Positions 1 through 13,405 are shown, counted from the stretch's first letter. The stretch is DNA of 64,000 nt from Gymnorhina tibicen (GCA_013399875.1 VXAZ01006880.1:124001-188000); one strand, 5' to 3'. Numbers and translations: made by a program. The notes: generated from the letters alone by a model not told the origin.

Positions 1-3000
1 TTGTGTGTGGTTTTTTTTTACGGAGTGGCAGGGGTTTTTTTTTATTTGTTATTTCTAAGTAATATCTTCTTATATCACTTAATATCACCTTTATCAAAAA
101 TGTCCTAGAGAATTGGTGTGACAGTACAAAGTAACTCACAAATTCTGTCAAAGATCGTACCATGTTTCTACTCATCAGCTCAGACGCTGTTTGGGAGGGC
201 TATATTAAAATTGATTGTTTCAGCTGCTACTGCCCTTTCCCATTCTATTTAATAGTGATCTAGGGATTTATAAATGCAGCCATGAAAAGGCTGGTTACTG
301 AGAACCATGTTTTTCTGGGGGCATGTTCCTCCCAGCGGTTGTTAAGTTAGTGTGTCTTGGGATCTCTGAGCTGCTCAGGCATTTTCAGCTTGCTAAGAAA
401 GCCCAGTACACACATGCAGTGCTGTTTTTCTGGAGATTAAATTCATGTGCCTGTAGTGAGTACAGACTGACCATGGGATCTCTGCTGTGTGCCATTTGTC
501 AGCTGCCATGTGGGAGGATTGGGTTCCTTCTATGATGTTGATAGTGCAATAGGTGTGATACCTGGAAGTTTCTGATGTGCTCTGAAGTTCTACTGTGTTC
601 TGAATCTCTGCTAACCATTTTCCTTTTTCCAGGAAATAGTCTCTGAGTTGAGTAAACAGGTGTAAACATGTGAGAGGGGAATACAAAACATATGAAAGGG
701 GTTGGGTACAATTAGTAACTGCCACAATAGGAAGCTTGTGTCAATCCATGCATCTCTTGTTGCACCGCTGGATCCCCAGTGATTCTTAGGTGTCTGTGTA
801 ACTAAATTGTCCATATCAAGAAAAGTATATTTTGAACACAAAATACTCAGTCTGCTTTCACCGTTCCTTGGATTTTGGCTAACATGAAATGAAAAGACTA
901 CACACTTCCGTATAGTGGTAAACTGAAGTGTAACAGAGTTGCCAGAATCTGCATATTTCTAATAACAGTTTGGTAAGGCATCATTTTGTTTAATAAATGT
1001 TTACCAAACTCTCATATCTTTTTGGCAAAGCAGGCTGCTCTTTCATGTTTGTTACCTCCTGTCTTTCTCTGGTACTGTCCTGTGTTGATAGAAATTTATA
1101 GAGTTGTTGAAAAAATGTGACCAACCCTTCTTTTGCCAGTCCTAATAAAATATCTATTTACCTGACTTGTACTTAAACCTGTTTAATTTTATCTGCTTTG
1201 ATGCCTCTTCTAACTCTGCTTATATTCGGGCTGTCAGTGTTGCAACTATGAGAGTTGTAGCATTGCTGTACCTGTTTTTCTTTAAATCATTTGGAATTGG
1301 TATTCATTCATTGGCACTATTCATGTGCATGTATAACAAATATATCTGAATTTTCATTTTTATGTGTGTGTCTTTTGTACAATACTAATGAGTTTCAGAA
1401 AGTCTTGAGCAAATTTTTTAATCTAAAAATAAGCTCAATTTTGGCAATACATTTTTCAGTTAGCACTCTAAAAACCACCAAAACCTGATGGTCTCTCTAA
1501 TGACCGCCAAGTGAAAACCCTCAACTAATTTTTGGTACCTTCTAATGTTAACAAAAAACTTGCATTATGTCATGCAGTTAGTTTTTGTGTCTCAAATTGT
1601 CATGGTAGGGAATGATTTTCATTCTATGAAATCAGAATTTTTTCCCCTGATATAGTAGTTGTGTTAAATACTAAACACTTAATTTAAAAAAAAAAGTTGG
1701 CTAGCATGTTAATTTGGGAAAACAAGTAACAAATTTTAATTATGAAAAATTTTATCTTGGGCTCATTCACTTTTTTGTTTTCAGTATCATTTGTTGAAAT
1801 ATGTGTTGAAGGTAAGAATAAGTTGAAGCAAGTCAGCAATGGTAAAAGGCATTATGTAGAGCTTTTCAATTTTCAGTTCTTTCAAAATTGAAAATTTTTC
1901 AATTTTCTCACTCAGTGCTGGAGTGCTACTTTTTAAGAACTAAGAATGCAGTGTTCTGAGATTTTGTTCTTTCTATAAAAATTGAATAACTCTCGGCTGC
2001 CACTCAAGATAGTCTCTCAAGCAGTAATCTACTGAAATTAGATAGCTTTGTTTAGTATTTGTGGATTGTGTTTCAAAACCCTGGTAGGGTTGTAAGGAGT
2101 CTGATTTTTAATTTATTTTACCTTCCTCTGCCAATTTGTGTAATTAAACTTTTGTGTACGCGCTGTGTCTTCATGAAGTGATAGAGATTTATCTAGGGTA
2201 TATGATAGAGGATTTGTTAGCAGATCTGGAGCATAAAGAGAGAGATCTACAGGAAATCTACAACTGACCTGCCTTGCAGTTGGCAGTGGTGGTGGAAATG
2301 CAGTTACTTCTGTTGAGCCTCGCAGGTGCTGATCTTTAGCTTGTTGCTTTATGAATGCAGCGCACCTAGAGCAGACACAGGGTTGTGGCTTAGAGATGGG
2401 AGTCTCTTGTGTCTGTCATACTGTGCCCACAACAGGGAGATTTTGTGGTGGTAGCTGTATCAGTATAAAATCCTAGGAGAATGCTTCAGCTTTGTTCTTC
2501 TAGTGTCGTGTTAGGAAGTATGGGCCTTTATAACATTAGTGCCTGTCTCTGCAAATTTATGTCAGAAAGGTACATAGAAATGAGTCATAAATCTATTACT
2601 TGGTTTTCACTTAGCACTAAATAATTACGTTAAATTCAGATTATTTCAAATATAACAGATGAAACAGCTTTTATTTGAGGCTTTATAGCCTGAATAAATG
2701 TACTCTTTTATTCAGAAGAATTGTTAATGCAGATCAAAAATCGCTTTGTACACTCACAAGTAGTAATGATGACTTTTATGCTTCTCTAACACAAATGTTT
2801 TCTGTTACTGCATATTTAGGCCCTTTTATTCATGCAAGTTAATGGGAATTCACTAAAACAGTACCACAAAGGCAACACAAAATTAATATCGTTTAATAAT
2901 AATCACCTTCTTAATGGTTGGTTTGACAAGAGAAATTTAAATGTACAGAAGTGGCTAATTAAATAGAATAAGTGATGGAATAGTAATACTTAGGGAATTG

Positions 3001-3047
3001 TTAAATAGTTTCTTTGTTGTCAATATTTCACTGTGTTTAATCACCAG
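1..3047 (+). other. PDHX: PDHX intron 5, 3' portion
   Basis: AT-rich sequence with no recognisable exon of the lipoyl or E3-binding region, so the window opens inside an intron. It ends in a usable acceptor (pyrimidine stretch, then tcaccag at 3041-3047). A small perfect inverted repeat lies at 1863-1873 and 1884-1894 (TTTTCAATTTT, 10-nt loop). No transposable element was recognised. Short open frames here have no resemblance to known proteins and are treated as noise. Confidence 0.85.
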
Positions 3048-3222
3048 GGATGCTCTCAAACTTCTGCAAGAGAAGCAGAAAGGTAAACCCAGTGAATTGA
3101 AACCTGTGGTTTCTCCAGCTCCTGCTGCAGTGCCTTCTCCTTCACAAGTAGCAGCCGTGACTTCTCCTTATCCAAGGCCAGCAATTCCACCAGTTTCCAC
3201 TCCAGGACAACCTGCTGCACCG
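3048..3222 (+). CDS. PDHX: PDHX exon 6: end of E3-binding domain and Ala/Pro linker
   Basis: The exon begins with the last base of a split codon (probably Glu), then reads [19 protein letters not shown], continues through an Ala/Pro/Ser-rich stretch, and ends STPGQPAAP. The DALKL segment is the last helix of the peripheral subunit-binding domain that holds E3. The Ala/Pro stretch is the flexible linker to the inner core. The acceptor is tcaccag/G and the donor is CCG/gtaaca. The exon is 175 bp: one base plus 58 codons. Reading through the donor meets a stop at about 3259, which supports splicing there. The linker is more Ala/Pro-rich than I recall in mammals, as expected for a fast-evolving tether. 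Confidence 0.95.
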
Positions 3223-4648
3223 GTAACACCTCTGCTAAGATTTCAGCATTGCTACAGCTGAATAGTGCAATAGCTACTTCAGTAGCTCTGAGATTTCTAC
3301 ATCTGGAGAGAGGAAGGAAACTAAGGCCACCCAGATGTCAAGCTCAGTGATATGCAGGTTTTAGTATGTTTCAGTGAATCTAAGGCAATGTAATTAAAAC
3401 TCTGAAATCCTTGAAATTATGATCTGTATACTATTTTATGTAGCTTGCAAATTGAAGTGACGAAAAAATTTATATTGCAGACCTTGGAGAAACTCAAATG
3501 AGGATTTATTTTTACTGTACTTAATCTGTTTGCTTTCTGCAAGATTTAAGTGTCCATTAATGAGATGTCAAGAAGTGAGGAAGGAAAAGGCTTCTTGGTG
3601 GTTGCCTTGGAGAGTGATTTTGCAAACTCTAGAACCGAAATAAGTTTCTATGTTAAATTGAAGTCTTAGAAATACCAGAAGTTATTTTTTTAAAGAATAA
3701 ATGCCCTTGCTGAGATATACATTAGTAGAAATTGAAAAGCTTTTGTGGAAAACATTTTCTGGCTCCAGAACTAAATTTGATGTGTCTTTTTAGGCTGAAG
3801 TTTACAATGTAGCTACAATTTATAATATTCAGAAAATGCTGCCTTTTTTTTTTTTTTTTGCACTGTACAAAGAGCCAAAGAACACAAAAGCTCAGGCTCA
3901 GATCCATTACAGAATAAAACGTTTCTATGATTGCACCAGAACATACGTATTGCAATTTACTGTGTATTGAGTACTATTGAGTATGTACTAAGGATTCTGT
4001 GAATCCTTATATGTTCAAGGGATATGTGCTAAAGATTAGGTATACAAAGTACTGTTTTACAGAATAATTTATTTTCTTGCTTTCTGTAGTCACTAATATT
4101 TTGAGAGATTTCTGGCAAGTTGACCTACTTCTAGGAAGAAGTTGGCCAGTGAAACATTATTGGATATATCTGGAAGGAGAGAGAAGAATAACAGAAAGGA
4201 TGCAATATAGCCTGTCTTAAGGAATTGCTCAGGGAACTGAAAAAGAAGTAGCTTACTGAGGAAATATTCTGTTATAATTTAAATGGAACAAAGCATGATC
4301 CGAGCAATATGCCAAATCTGGAAGATGTAATAGTGCTTATATGCTCTGGCTGAAAATTAATGCCTCAATATTTGGATTTTTTTTTTGAAACAGGGTTAAT
4401 TCTATACTGCGAAATGGAATTATTCTGTAAAAGCTGTTGTGTTGATCCCAGGTAATAGGAATAGACTAAAACACTCAGTGGTCTTAGTCATATTAATTTC
4501 AGTAGCTGTAATGTATCAGTTTTGGATACCTAGGGGATAGTTGAAGGAGTCACTGATGGTAATGCATCAATGCTGGAGTAGTGTTTCAGCAAAGGGGAAG
4601 TATGTTTGCTCTCCTGATATTTAATATGCAGCATATGATTTCTTTCAG
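3223..4648 (+). other. PDHX: PDHX intron 6
   Basis: Intron of 1426 bp in phase 0, with donor gtaaca and acceptor tttctttcag. It holds a 16-T run at 3844-3859 and otherwise unique AT-rich sequence. No RNA gene or transposable element was recognised. Confidence 0.9.
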
Positions 4649-4796
4649 GGCACATTCACAGAAATCCCAGCTAGCAACATCCGAAGAGTTATTGCTAAGA
4701 GATTAACAGAGTCTAAAACCACCATACCTCATGCATATGCTGCTGCTGACTGTGCCATTGATGCTGTTTTGAAATTAAGAAAAGAATTGGCCAAAG
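4649..4796 (+). CDS. PDHX: PDHX exon 7: start of the inner-core domain
   Basis: Reads [19 protein letters not shown], then [19 protein letters not shown] and on to KLRKELAK. This is the N-terminal part of the 2-oxoacid dehydrogenase acyltransferase fold. The segment [14 protein letters not shown] followed by IPHAY is a family hallmark: the basic helix and the strand leading to the core trimer interface. The acceptor is tttctttcag/GGC and the donor is AAAG/gttagt. At 148 bp it leaves one base (G of an Asp codon) for the next exon. The Gly-Thr start follows the Pro of exon 6 in frame with no indel against the family as I know it. Confidence 0.96.
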
Positions 4797-6966
4797 GTTA
4801 GTAGTCTGATTTACTTTAACATGTGGTAATACTAATGTGGTTATACTAATATATACTTTGTCTTGCTTACATAAACTTCCCTGGGAGGTGTAGGTTTTGT
4901 ATAGGCAGACCAATATGCATTCAAATAATTTTTTTTCAGTATTCTGTATGTTGGACTTGAGCTGTAGTTCCCGGCCAATTACTGAATTGGACAATTTGTC
5001 AGGATACAGGAAGACAGAGGTGTTACTTTGCCAACTAACACAGCACTCTGAAGTCTCATTTTCCTCAATGATCAGGCTGCATAAGCAAGTAGCGACGCTC
5101 TGTTTGGTGATGGAGACACGCAGACATGCATCTCATAGACTGGTACTAAGTCTGTGACTTGGGTAAAAAGATCTGAAGGCCTGTTATTTGATAAAAGGAA
5201 GAAACAACAGGCTGGTTTTTCTCCTACTATACTTGTTATTTTTAAAGACCAAAGATTAGTTCTAAAGACTGAAGACATTCATGGGAGAGTATAGCTGTCT
5301 GCACAAGAGAAAAGTACATAAACAATTTGACGTTGATTCTTCTTAGTGCTGTTCAAGTATTCCTTTTTTCTGGTACCATTTGTGTAGTTTCTTCTCAATA
5401 GTTCAGCCTTGAGATGTTTCTCCTCCTTACCTTATTATCACAAGAATGAAAAATGAGTAATTGTGGGTCTAAGACACTTCAAGTTTTGATCTAAAGCTTC
5501 ATGGTTGCTGTCATGGTTTGAAAGCTTATAGGTTCAAGCGGTAGCTTTCCAGAGCCATGCGAGCTCTGCATTCGGAATAACATAGCACAATAGTTTTAAT
5601 TTACATTTTTACTTCTGTACTGATTGAGAAACTGAGGCCAACTGTTCTGTACTAGTAACTAGCCCATGCTTGTTTATCTGTTTGTGTGGTCTGAAATTAA
5701 ATATGACTGGTATATTCAGGTTTTCAAGATGAAGATACAGGAACCGCTTCTCCTTCCACTGAAGTTTTGAGTGACTAATTTTTAATGCAACAGTTCCAGG
5801 TCATTTTTCTACCTGTTTATTTTCCCCTAATGATATCTTATTCACAAGTTAATGTCAAAGACATTTTATGATGCTGATATTTTCTTTAAACAGCAGCAAC
5901 TCATAAGGAATGAACAAAAATGGATCTTAGGAATACTCACTTGAAATTTTTCGCACCTCTCCTGCTGTTGTCAATTCTTGATGAATATTTCCTTTAAATG
6001 TAGAGATGGAAAAGCCATATGTCTTTGCATGAAATTGAATTGCAGAGATTGTCCTGGTAGATGTTTATGTTTTCTCTGATGGAAATTACGGTGTTTTATA
6101 CTACTATAAACTTCAGTGATGCAGGGTAAAATATTAGCAGACATGAATCATTTAACTGTATTCCTTCTCTACTACTGGACAGTGGCATTTTTGCCAAGGG
6201 TTAGGAATGTAGTATGTAAATAGAAACCAGTGTATATTTGATGATCAGGGTACAGGTTTGTGAAATTCTGTCAGTGCAGCATAGTAATTGCGAATTCCAT
6301 TGTGTTCTGTTGGATTGCTATCTCTCTTCTTATACATAGATTACTAATCATGGCAAATGTTGCAGGCCAGTTATGTGGTAAGTGGATGCTCGGTTCGCTC
6401 CTCTAAATTTGTGATGACTTAAGAATGTTTCACTTGATATAATTATCTAAAAATTATTTTCCCTTGCAAAAATATTTCTAAAGGTATGTGTATTACATGC
6501 CATAAAACAGATTTGAAAACTGAGCAGTTTTGCTGCTTGATCAGTTTTGCTAACAGCAGTGGTGGTGGTGGAAGGTAATGTAGTTTTTTTTAATTGTGAA
6601 ATTGTAAGTTTAATATTGTATAAATATCACGCATTTCAGGGTAATCTTATGGCATAATCTGCATTGTGTCTATTACCCCTGCTTCTGCTGCCACTCCTGA
6701 TTTTAGTTATCAGTTTCTGTCTCCTGAAAATCTCCTGAGTGTCTCTGCATGAGATTTTTCTTGATGGAATGACTTTTGTCCCAAGGAGGAAAAATGTTTT
6801 CTTGCTTTTATTATTGGAGTTTGAAGATGAGTGACTTTCTGGCAATGCTTCAGAGGAGTAAATCTGCTGAATCACTGGAATCTTACCATCGCACAAATGC
6901 TGATAAACAAATCTTATGAACAATGACTGTTGTCCTTTTTTTAAAGTTTTCTGTTTCTTTTTGCAG
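4797..6966 (+). other. PDHX: PDHX intron 7
   Basis: Intron of 2170 bp in phase 1, with donor gttagt and acceptor tctttttgcag. It is unique sequence with scattered T-runs. No transposable element or RNA gene was recognised. Short open frames on both strands have no family resemblance. Confidence 0.9.
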
Positions 6967-7025
6967 ATGACATTAAAGTATCTGTAAATGATTTTATTAT
7001 CAAGGCAACAGCAGTTACTCTGAAG
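6967..7025 (+). CDS. PDHX: PDHX exon 8: core-domain segment DDIKVSVNDFIIKATAVTLK
   Basis: A short 59-bp exon, too small to stand out as an open frame. The first two bases finish the Asp codon begun in exon 7, followed by 19 full codons ending in Lys. The VSVNDFIIKA segment is strongly conserved across E2-type acyltransferases and E3-binding proteins, where it forms a helix of the inner core. The acceptor is tttttgcag/AT and the donor is AAG/gtaagc, a near-consensus match. The exon ends in phase 0, matching the next exon. Confidence 0.96.
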
Positions 7026-9724
7026 GTAAGCAAATAATTGACTTAAAAATATATATATTAGTAGTAATATGCCAAGGAGACGAGAAGTATTTTGTGAGCC
7101 TATGTGGAAATATGAATGTGATCATAGTAAAGCTGGTAATTCTGTATTGCTTATTGTCAGGTTTTTTTAGGTTTCCAGGTAAAATTCTCGTCACTGTCTA
7201 TGCTGTGAACTGTAAAAATGAGAACTTCTTAGTGAAGATCCACTTACTGCAGTTAACATCTGCAAATCACAGTTGCTTTGTCAGCAGACTAAAGCAATTG
7301 TCAAGATCATCCATCTAATCATAGTTGCATCTTATTTCTTTTAGTTATGAACAAACATTTATCTAAGTCTTATACCAAGCTTGTTATTACCTCAGCTATA
7401 TTCTGATGGCACATTCAGTGATACCTGCTTTGGAATAAAAATTCTTCTGGCAACCAGTGTTCGCTCATTGCTAGGAATTCTTGTTGCCTGGATTACCTCA
7501 CAATGATATAAAAACATTGGAAAGGATGTGAGAGCTGTTTTTCTCATTTGTGTGGATAATTTTAACTATTTAAAAGTTGAGAGAGGAAGTTATGTTTAAG
7601 TTACGGGACGTAAGTATACATCCTACTCCTATGGATGTATGGAATTGAGAGAACACTGGACTGGAAAAGACTCAACATATTTCTAGCTGAATATGTACTA
7701 AATATTAATATATAATTTTAAGAGGTACAGCTTAATGTATAATTGCAATTTGGACAGAAAATAGACAGGATTCTAGGAAGTGTCATAAGCAAGTGCCTGA
7801 GAGAAATTTGAGGCCTTATTTAGATTGGAAAAAAGCTCTGCAAGTTAATACCAAAAACAAAAGGAGGAGCTAGATATGTGTGCTGTGCTTTTGTTAGACG
7901 TGGACATAACAAGAAGCTTCTTCTAGTGGCCTAATGAAACCTTTTGTGAGGAAATGGTGACACCCAAATTTACTATGAACTCCTGTGAGTGTTGTATAAC
8001 AGATCTCTGCACCAGAAAGCAGGTGAAAGGAACAGGAGACAGAGCAAGAGGTTTTGTTTTGTCTTCTGAGGGGGTTGTTAGTTTGGTTTTTTTGAGGTAA
8101 TGATAATTTTGTATTGATATGGAAGTAATCAGTAAAATTCTTGTATCCTATTGCTTTGTTAGAAATCTATACTAGCATTTGTTTGACTATTAAAATAATA
8201 CACTGAAAAAAAAACCCCAACACATTTAACTCAGTATATCAGGAAACAAGTTCATGATCAAGCTCACATCTCAGCTTTCTGTCAGCATTTCAGAAAAGAT
8301 GTGGGCAGCTGCTTTAAAAAAAGAAAACCCACTTCCACCTGCACATCCACCCGTGAAATTGGGTGGTGCAAATACATCTTCAAGTTTAAATTCAGTGCAG
8401 TTTCACTGACTCTTTTCTGGGCACTCTTCAAAGAGTATTTTGTTACTATTTTATTTCTGAACAATGAAAAATGTGTTCTTCTAGCTTTAATGAGCTGACT
8501 TCAGCTAGTTTGACGATTTATAATTGTTTGGCACATACCTCACGATACTGCTTGTATCAGTTCTTGAACATGTTAAATTTGTCCTTCATTTAGGATATCA
8601 CAAGTCCAGTTACGAGTTCTGTGTTTCAGCTTGGTCTTGCCATTTGACAGACAGAATTTTGTGAATGTGCCAGTGGGCTCACCAGATAATAGCCCAGTAG
8701 AGCAATTCTGACTTTCTGGAGCAAGGAGGGAGAAGGATGGAGAAAGGAACTAAAACTTCCAGGATTATATCCTTGAGTGGTTTGGCTTCGTAACAACAGC
8801 TCCTATAGCAGCTGTCCTTTAAAAATGAATCTTTAATTGTTGAAGTGACAAATTCTTTCCCTATCATCTCTTTTGAATACCTTTATATAAAGAGTTATAG
8901 TTGCACATCACCCACTTGAGGGCATCTTACAGCTGTGTAAACTGTGGGACTTCTAGAAGTTTATTTAGCTTGCGAAGAAGGATGCTACATACTTTTTTTC
9001 CTTCTCTCTTCTTCTTTTTCTTTTTTTTTACACTATACATTCTGGTGTTGAAGAATAGCAACTGAGAGCACTGTCACACCACTTCTTCCTAGGAGTGCGG
9101 TTACTTTAGATAGATAGTAGAGTCACTTTTAATAGTGTGTCCCTCCCATATTTTTTTCTGGAATACTTTCTTCATTTCATTGAACTCAAAAAACTAAATG
9201 AAATTATCAGTAATCATCTCAATTTTAACTTATTCCACCCACAAAAAAAAATCTGATGCATTTTAGGAGAACTTCTGAATAACAGTGAGTGTACCTGCAG
9301 CATATTTTATTTGTTGAGAGTCATGCTTGAGACACCAGTGGAACACAGGGGTGTAGTAGGATGTCCATTTCCATACTTTTAAATTCAACATCCTGTGATT
9401 TATTTTGTGGGAGAAATTGCACTGCTTTGAAGCTTTACGTGCTGGGCCATCATAAGGTGGTATCAGTGAAGGAATTTGTAGTAATTTGGTTTCTTTTTTC
9501 CTAGCAACACCAAAAAAATCTTCTGTCTGTCTTGCCATTTTCAGTTTCTGGTGAATACATTCATGTTTTTTGACAAAGTAAATATAAATAAAATCAGTGC
9601 AACCTAATTAACTTGGTGGATGCCTGTATGTAGCTATGTGTCTTAAAGGAATTTCCTTTTTCTTAATAACTGATTGCACTGTTATTCTTGTAACAGCTGT
9701 CTTTTTTCCTTGTCTGTGCTTTAG
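7026..9724 (+). other. PDHX: PDHX intron 8
   Basis: The longest intron in the window (2699 bp), phase 0, with donor gtaagc and acceptor gtgctttag. It contains a pyrimidine-rich stretch near 8996-9030 and short A- or T-runs. No CR1 or other element was recognised. Confidence 0.9.
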
Positions 9725-9883
9725 CAAATGCCAGATGTGAATGTTACGTGGGATGGGGAAGTCTGCAGGCGGCTGCAGTCCATTGACATCTCCATTGCCG
9801 TGGCAACAGACCGAGGGCTCATTACGCCAATCATAAAAGATGTTGCTGCCAAGGGAATAAAGGAAATCGCTGCCTCTGCAAAG
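9725..9883 (+). CDS. PDHX: PDHX exon 9: central inner-core domain
   Basis: Reads [19 protein letters not shown], then [20 protein letters not shown] and [14 protein letters not shown] (53 codons, both ends phase 0). The block [18 protein letters not shown] is the most conserved strand-turn-strand of the acyltransferase fold and makes the identification secure. The acceptor is tgctttag/CAA and the donor is AAG/gtaggt. The VCRRLQ segment replaces the region just before the conserved block, which varies between vertebrates. In-frame reading past the donor meets a stop within nine codons. Confidence 0.97.
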
Positions 9884-12104
9884 GTAGGTCTGAAATGTGC
9901 AGAAGGCTGAGGAATACAGCAGCTGTATCGCTTTCTGTAGCAGAAAATGTAGCGTGACCCAGATACAAATCACTGATAACAAAGGCAGTGGATTTAAAGC
10001 AGTTTCAGCATTACTTACGCTTCCAAATTCTTATTAATTTCACAACTCTCTTCATTTTTAATTAACAATAATATCATGCTATTTAGTTGAATGGTGGCTA
10101 GACTGCTTGAAAAATAAACCTGTACAGACTTTTGCAATTTAATATAATTGTATTTCTTTAATCCTCAAGAGAAAGCTATTTACTGCTAGTTTCTTTAGTA
10201 TTTCCAGTCTTGGGGTTTGAGATTTTGGTTTTTTTGGTGTTTTTTCCCTTTCCGAGAAAATTTCTTGTCTGCCTTTTTTACTCTCTTTGCAGTTATATTA
10301 TGGAACATATTTCTGTCTGCATTTTTTTCAATATGTGCAGTTTTATTAAGGATGTAACATTAAACTCCTCAGACTAATGAGCACTATTTTGCATAGACCA
10401 GGTGCCAGTCAGAGTCATACGTGGCAGTTGTTGCCAGACAAAGGAGTGGTTTTTGTCAGGCAGAAGTACAATGAATGATGAAATGTCCCAACACAGGCCT
10501 TTTTTTTGTCATTTAACGAGTGCTAATCAAAGGCCCACAGCTTCTGAGGAATGCAATGGAAGCAGCTCCTAGGGCATAAAAGTGTCCCCAAACTAGACAC
10601 CACTGCACTTTGTAAATTCTTGCCTTCTGTGTAAAACTACAGAAATCATAATAGTCTGTGTTGATAGAGGGGAACAGCCAACAAAGTTGTAGCAGAAAAA
10701 GATGGGTCATGCCACAAAACATTCATTAAATGGGTGTTTTTAAGACTTTTACAGTCCTTATTGTTTACTTTAGGTTGAATGTGTTGTGAAAACAATTCCT
10801 TTCACTAGTAGCCGGTTGAGGAGCAAGGTCAGCTGAGATTGTTCTGGGGTTAGTGATAGAATGAGAAGAATAACAGCATTGTTAAATGTTGTGCTTTCAT
10901 TATCATCCCCAATACCTGTAATACTGTGCAGTATTGCAAACCTCTCCTACCACCAATCAGTGTCTTGCAGTTCCCATGATGGAAATGCAGGCTTGTGTTA
11001 CATTCAGTGGGGCCATGATAGTGAGCTTTCCCCTTGCCTTTCAAATGGGATGTGTGTGACATAGGTCACACTGCTCCCTGTGAAAGACACTGGGTCACAT
11101 AGATTGTAGGTGTCCACACCAACATCATTTTGCTTTTCAGCTTCCTCACTGAATTACTGAAATAAATACATACCTGATATGCACATGGGGGAGGCACACA
11201 CTAACTGCAGCTGCTCCTCTATCAGTCTTCCTGTAGTTTGGCAGGCGCTTTTTTTGTGTAGTTGCTTATATATCCCCTTCTGCTGCATGTTAATTTTAAC
11301 TTCTTTCCAGGTCATGTGCATCCTGGCACTGTATTTTCATCATTCAAATAATGCAATTGCACAAATGCATCACGCTTATATTGACCCTGTTGTGTGAATG
11401 CTGTTCCCATGGCTATTGTCTTCTGGGTCACTTAATTATTCAAAGAATAAAAGTCTAAAATGAAGCTCAGTGTATCCTTGTAACTTGGACATGCTTATGA
11501 TGAATTTTTAAGTTTTGTACAACTTTGTGATCTTACCTTGGAACATAGCATGAACTTCTTGGGCTGTATTTGAACATTTCTTCTGTTGAATTTTAAAGAA
11601 AAGTCTCACAAATGAAATGGAGATCACAGAAGGAGTGGCGCTAAAGGCACCCTTCAAAAGGTAGTGGAATGTTTAGCTGGGAGAAATACATTCATTCTAT
11701 CTGGTAGAAAGTTCTGAAGTGGTACATGTCAGTTTCTTTAAACAAGTATGTTAGGAATACTGTGAACTTGTCTCATCAGTATTTTGCTAAACAGTCTAAA
11801 AACACCAGAGAGAATGATGGTTCCATTGTAAAAACTGGAACAATATTTGTAAGGTGAGGGAACGGCTTGTATTGAACAGCCAGTATGGATAGGAAAATGA
11901 AGTTTTGTGCCCTAGTCTCTCTGCCAAATCATTGCAGATACAAGTGTTGCTGAGATGCTTCCCTAAATTCAAAAGCAGGTGACTTTTGCTGACTTAATGT
12001 CTGTATGGTACTTAAAATGTCTTATTGAAAAAAAAGAATTAGTCTATTACAACACACTAATTTCTTTCTTTTCTCTGCCTGTTTTCTTCTTTCATTTTCT
12101 TTAG
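9884..12104 (+). other. PDHX: PDHX intron 9
   Basis: Intron of 2221 bp, phase 0, with donor gtaggt and a long pyrimidine tract (from about 12061) before acceptor ctttag. No transposable element was recognised. Open frames of about 70 codons on both strands lack resemblance to known proteins. Confidence 0.9.
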
Positions 12105-12169
12105 GCTCTAGCAAAGAAGGCTAGAGATGGAAAACTGTTACCAGAAGAGTACCAGGGAGGATCTTTTAG
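12105..12169 (+). CDS. PDHX: PDHX exon 10: core segment ALAKKARDGKLLPEEYQGG
   Basis: A 65-bp exon of 21 full codons plus two bases (AG) of a Ser codon completed in exon 11. The sequence KKARDGKLLPEEYQGGSF is a conserved core-domain helix and turn that precedes the strand leading to the (in E2s) catalytic region. The acceptor is ttctttag/GCT and the donor is TTTAG/gtaaaa. Its small size means it does not form a visible long open frame. It was found by following the homologous protein order between exons 9 and 11. Confidence 0.95.
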
Positions 12170-12387
12170 GTAAAACTCTAGCAGCATTTGGTACATGCAG
12201 TATGGGTTCAGAGCTGTTTTATCCTCAGCTATTCCACTGTCTTTTAATGCACTGCTTTTAAAATCTTGCTCTGTTTAGGATGAAACTCCATGTGATGATT
12301 CTGAGGGGCAAAACTAGACTGAGTGTCCTGTATCAGGGGGAAACAATTACCTTGGTGAACCAGGTGAAATGAACCAAGTTCATTTCA

Positions 12388-12922
12388 TCTGTACTTGGCA
12401 CTGGCAATGCCACACCTGGAGTCTTGTGTTCAGTTTTGGCCCATCCCCACAAGAAAGACATTGAGGTGCTGAGCAGAGGGCAATGATGCTGGAGAGGGAT
12501 CTGGAGCACAGGTCTTGTGAGGAATAGCTGAGGAAACTGGGATTGTTTAGTCTGGAGAAAAGGAGGCTCAGGGGGACCTTATGACTCTTCTCTTTCTGCC
12601 TGAAGGGAGTGTAGTTACAGCAAGATGCAGGTTGGTCTCTTCTCCCAGATAATAAGAGGAGGAGAGGAAATGGCCTCAAGTTGCACCAGGGGAAGTTTAG
12701 ATTGGATATTAGGAAAAAATCATCATGAAACGGATTGTCAAGCATTGGAACAGGCTGTCCAGGGAAGTGGTTGAGTCACCATCCCTTGAATTGTTCAAAA
12801 AGCAGGTGGATGTGACATTTAAGGACATGGTGTAGTGGTGATCGTGGTGGTGGTGCTGTCTGATGGTTGGACTTGATCTTAAAAGCCTTTTCCTACCTTA
12901 ATGGTTCTGTGATTCTGTGATT
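12388..12922 (+). mobile_element. CR1 LINE fragment, 3' end intact
   Basis: Matches the last part of the CR1 reverse-transcriptase frame and the 3' UTR: ...CACACCTGGAGTCTTGTG..., later GGTTGAGTCACCATCCCTTGA, and ends in short ATTCTGTG repeats (gttctgtgattctgtgatt), the characteristic CR1 terminus. It is 5'-truncated, as most avian CR1 copies are. Numerous indels and stops show it is long dead. Confidence 0.9.
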
Positions 12923-13405
12923 CCAGAACTGGATGCAGTGCTCCAGGTGGAGGACCTGAGTAGCAGAGTAGAGGATCAGAATTACTGCCCTTGACCTGCT
13001 GGCCACACCACTTTTGATGCAGCCCGGGATAGAGTTTGCTTCCTGAGCTGCAAGTGTGCACTGCTGCCTCAGGACCTGCTTTTCATCCACCAGCACCCCC
13101 AAGTCCATCTCAGCAGGGCTGCTCTTGATTGTTTCATCCCCCAGCCTCTGTTGATATTGGGGGTTGCTCTGACCCAGGTGCAGCACCTTGCAATTGGCCT
13201 TGTTGAACCTCATGAGCCCAATTCTTGAGCCTGTCCACATCCCTCTGGATGGCATCCCATCCCTCAGGTTTGTCAGCAGCACCACTCAGCTTGGTGTCAG
13301 CTGCAGCTTTGTTGAGGGTATACCTGAACCCTTTGGCAGTGTCACTGCTGAAGACATGAAACAGTACTGGTGCCACTACAGCCCTGTGAGTGACACAACT
13401 TGTCA
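12923..13405 (-). mobile_element. CR1 LINE fragment, reverse orientation, RT C-terminal part
   Basis: Read on the minus strand it encodes a degraded C-terminal portion of the CR1 reverse transcriptase: APVLFHVF, later [42 protein letters not shown]. The matching residues are spread over more than one frame, so frameshifts are present. The left end abuts the 3' tail of the previous + strand CR1 with no spacer. It has no 3' UTR. Confidence 0.88.

Noticed and set aside
5513..5600. TGTCATGGTTTGA-like text resembling an LTR start
   Set aside because: Only the first dozen bases resemble an LTR terminus. No matching body or CA end was found.
9608..9982. 124-codon minus-strand open frame over PDHX exon 9
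   Set aside because: It is the antisense of a well-supported exon and carries no domain of its own.
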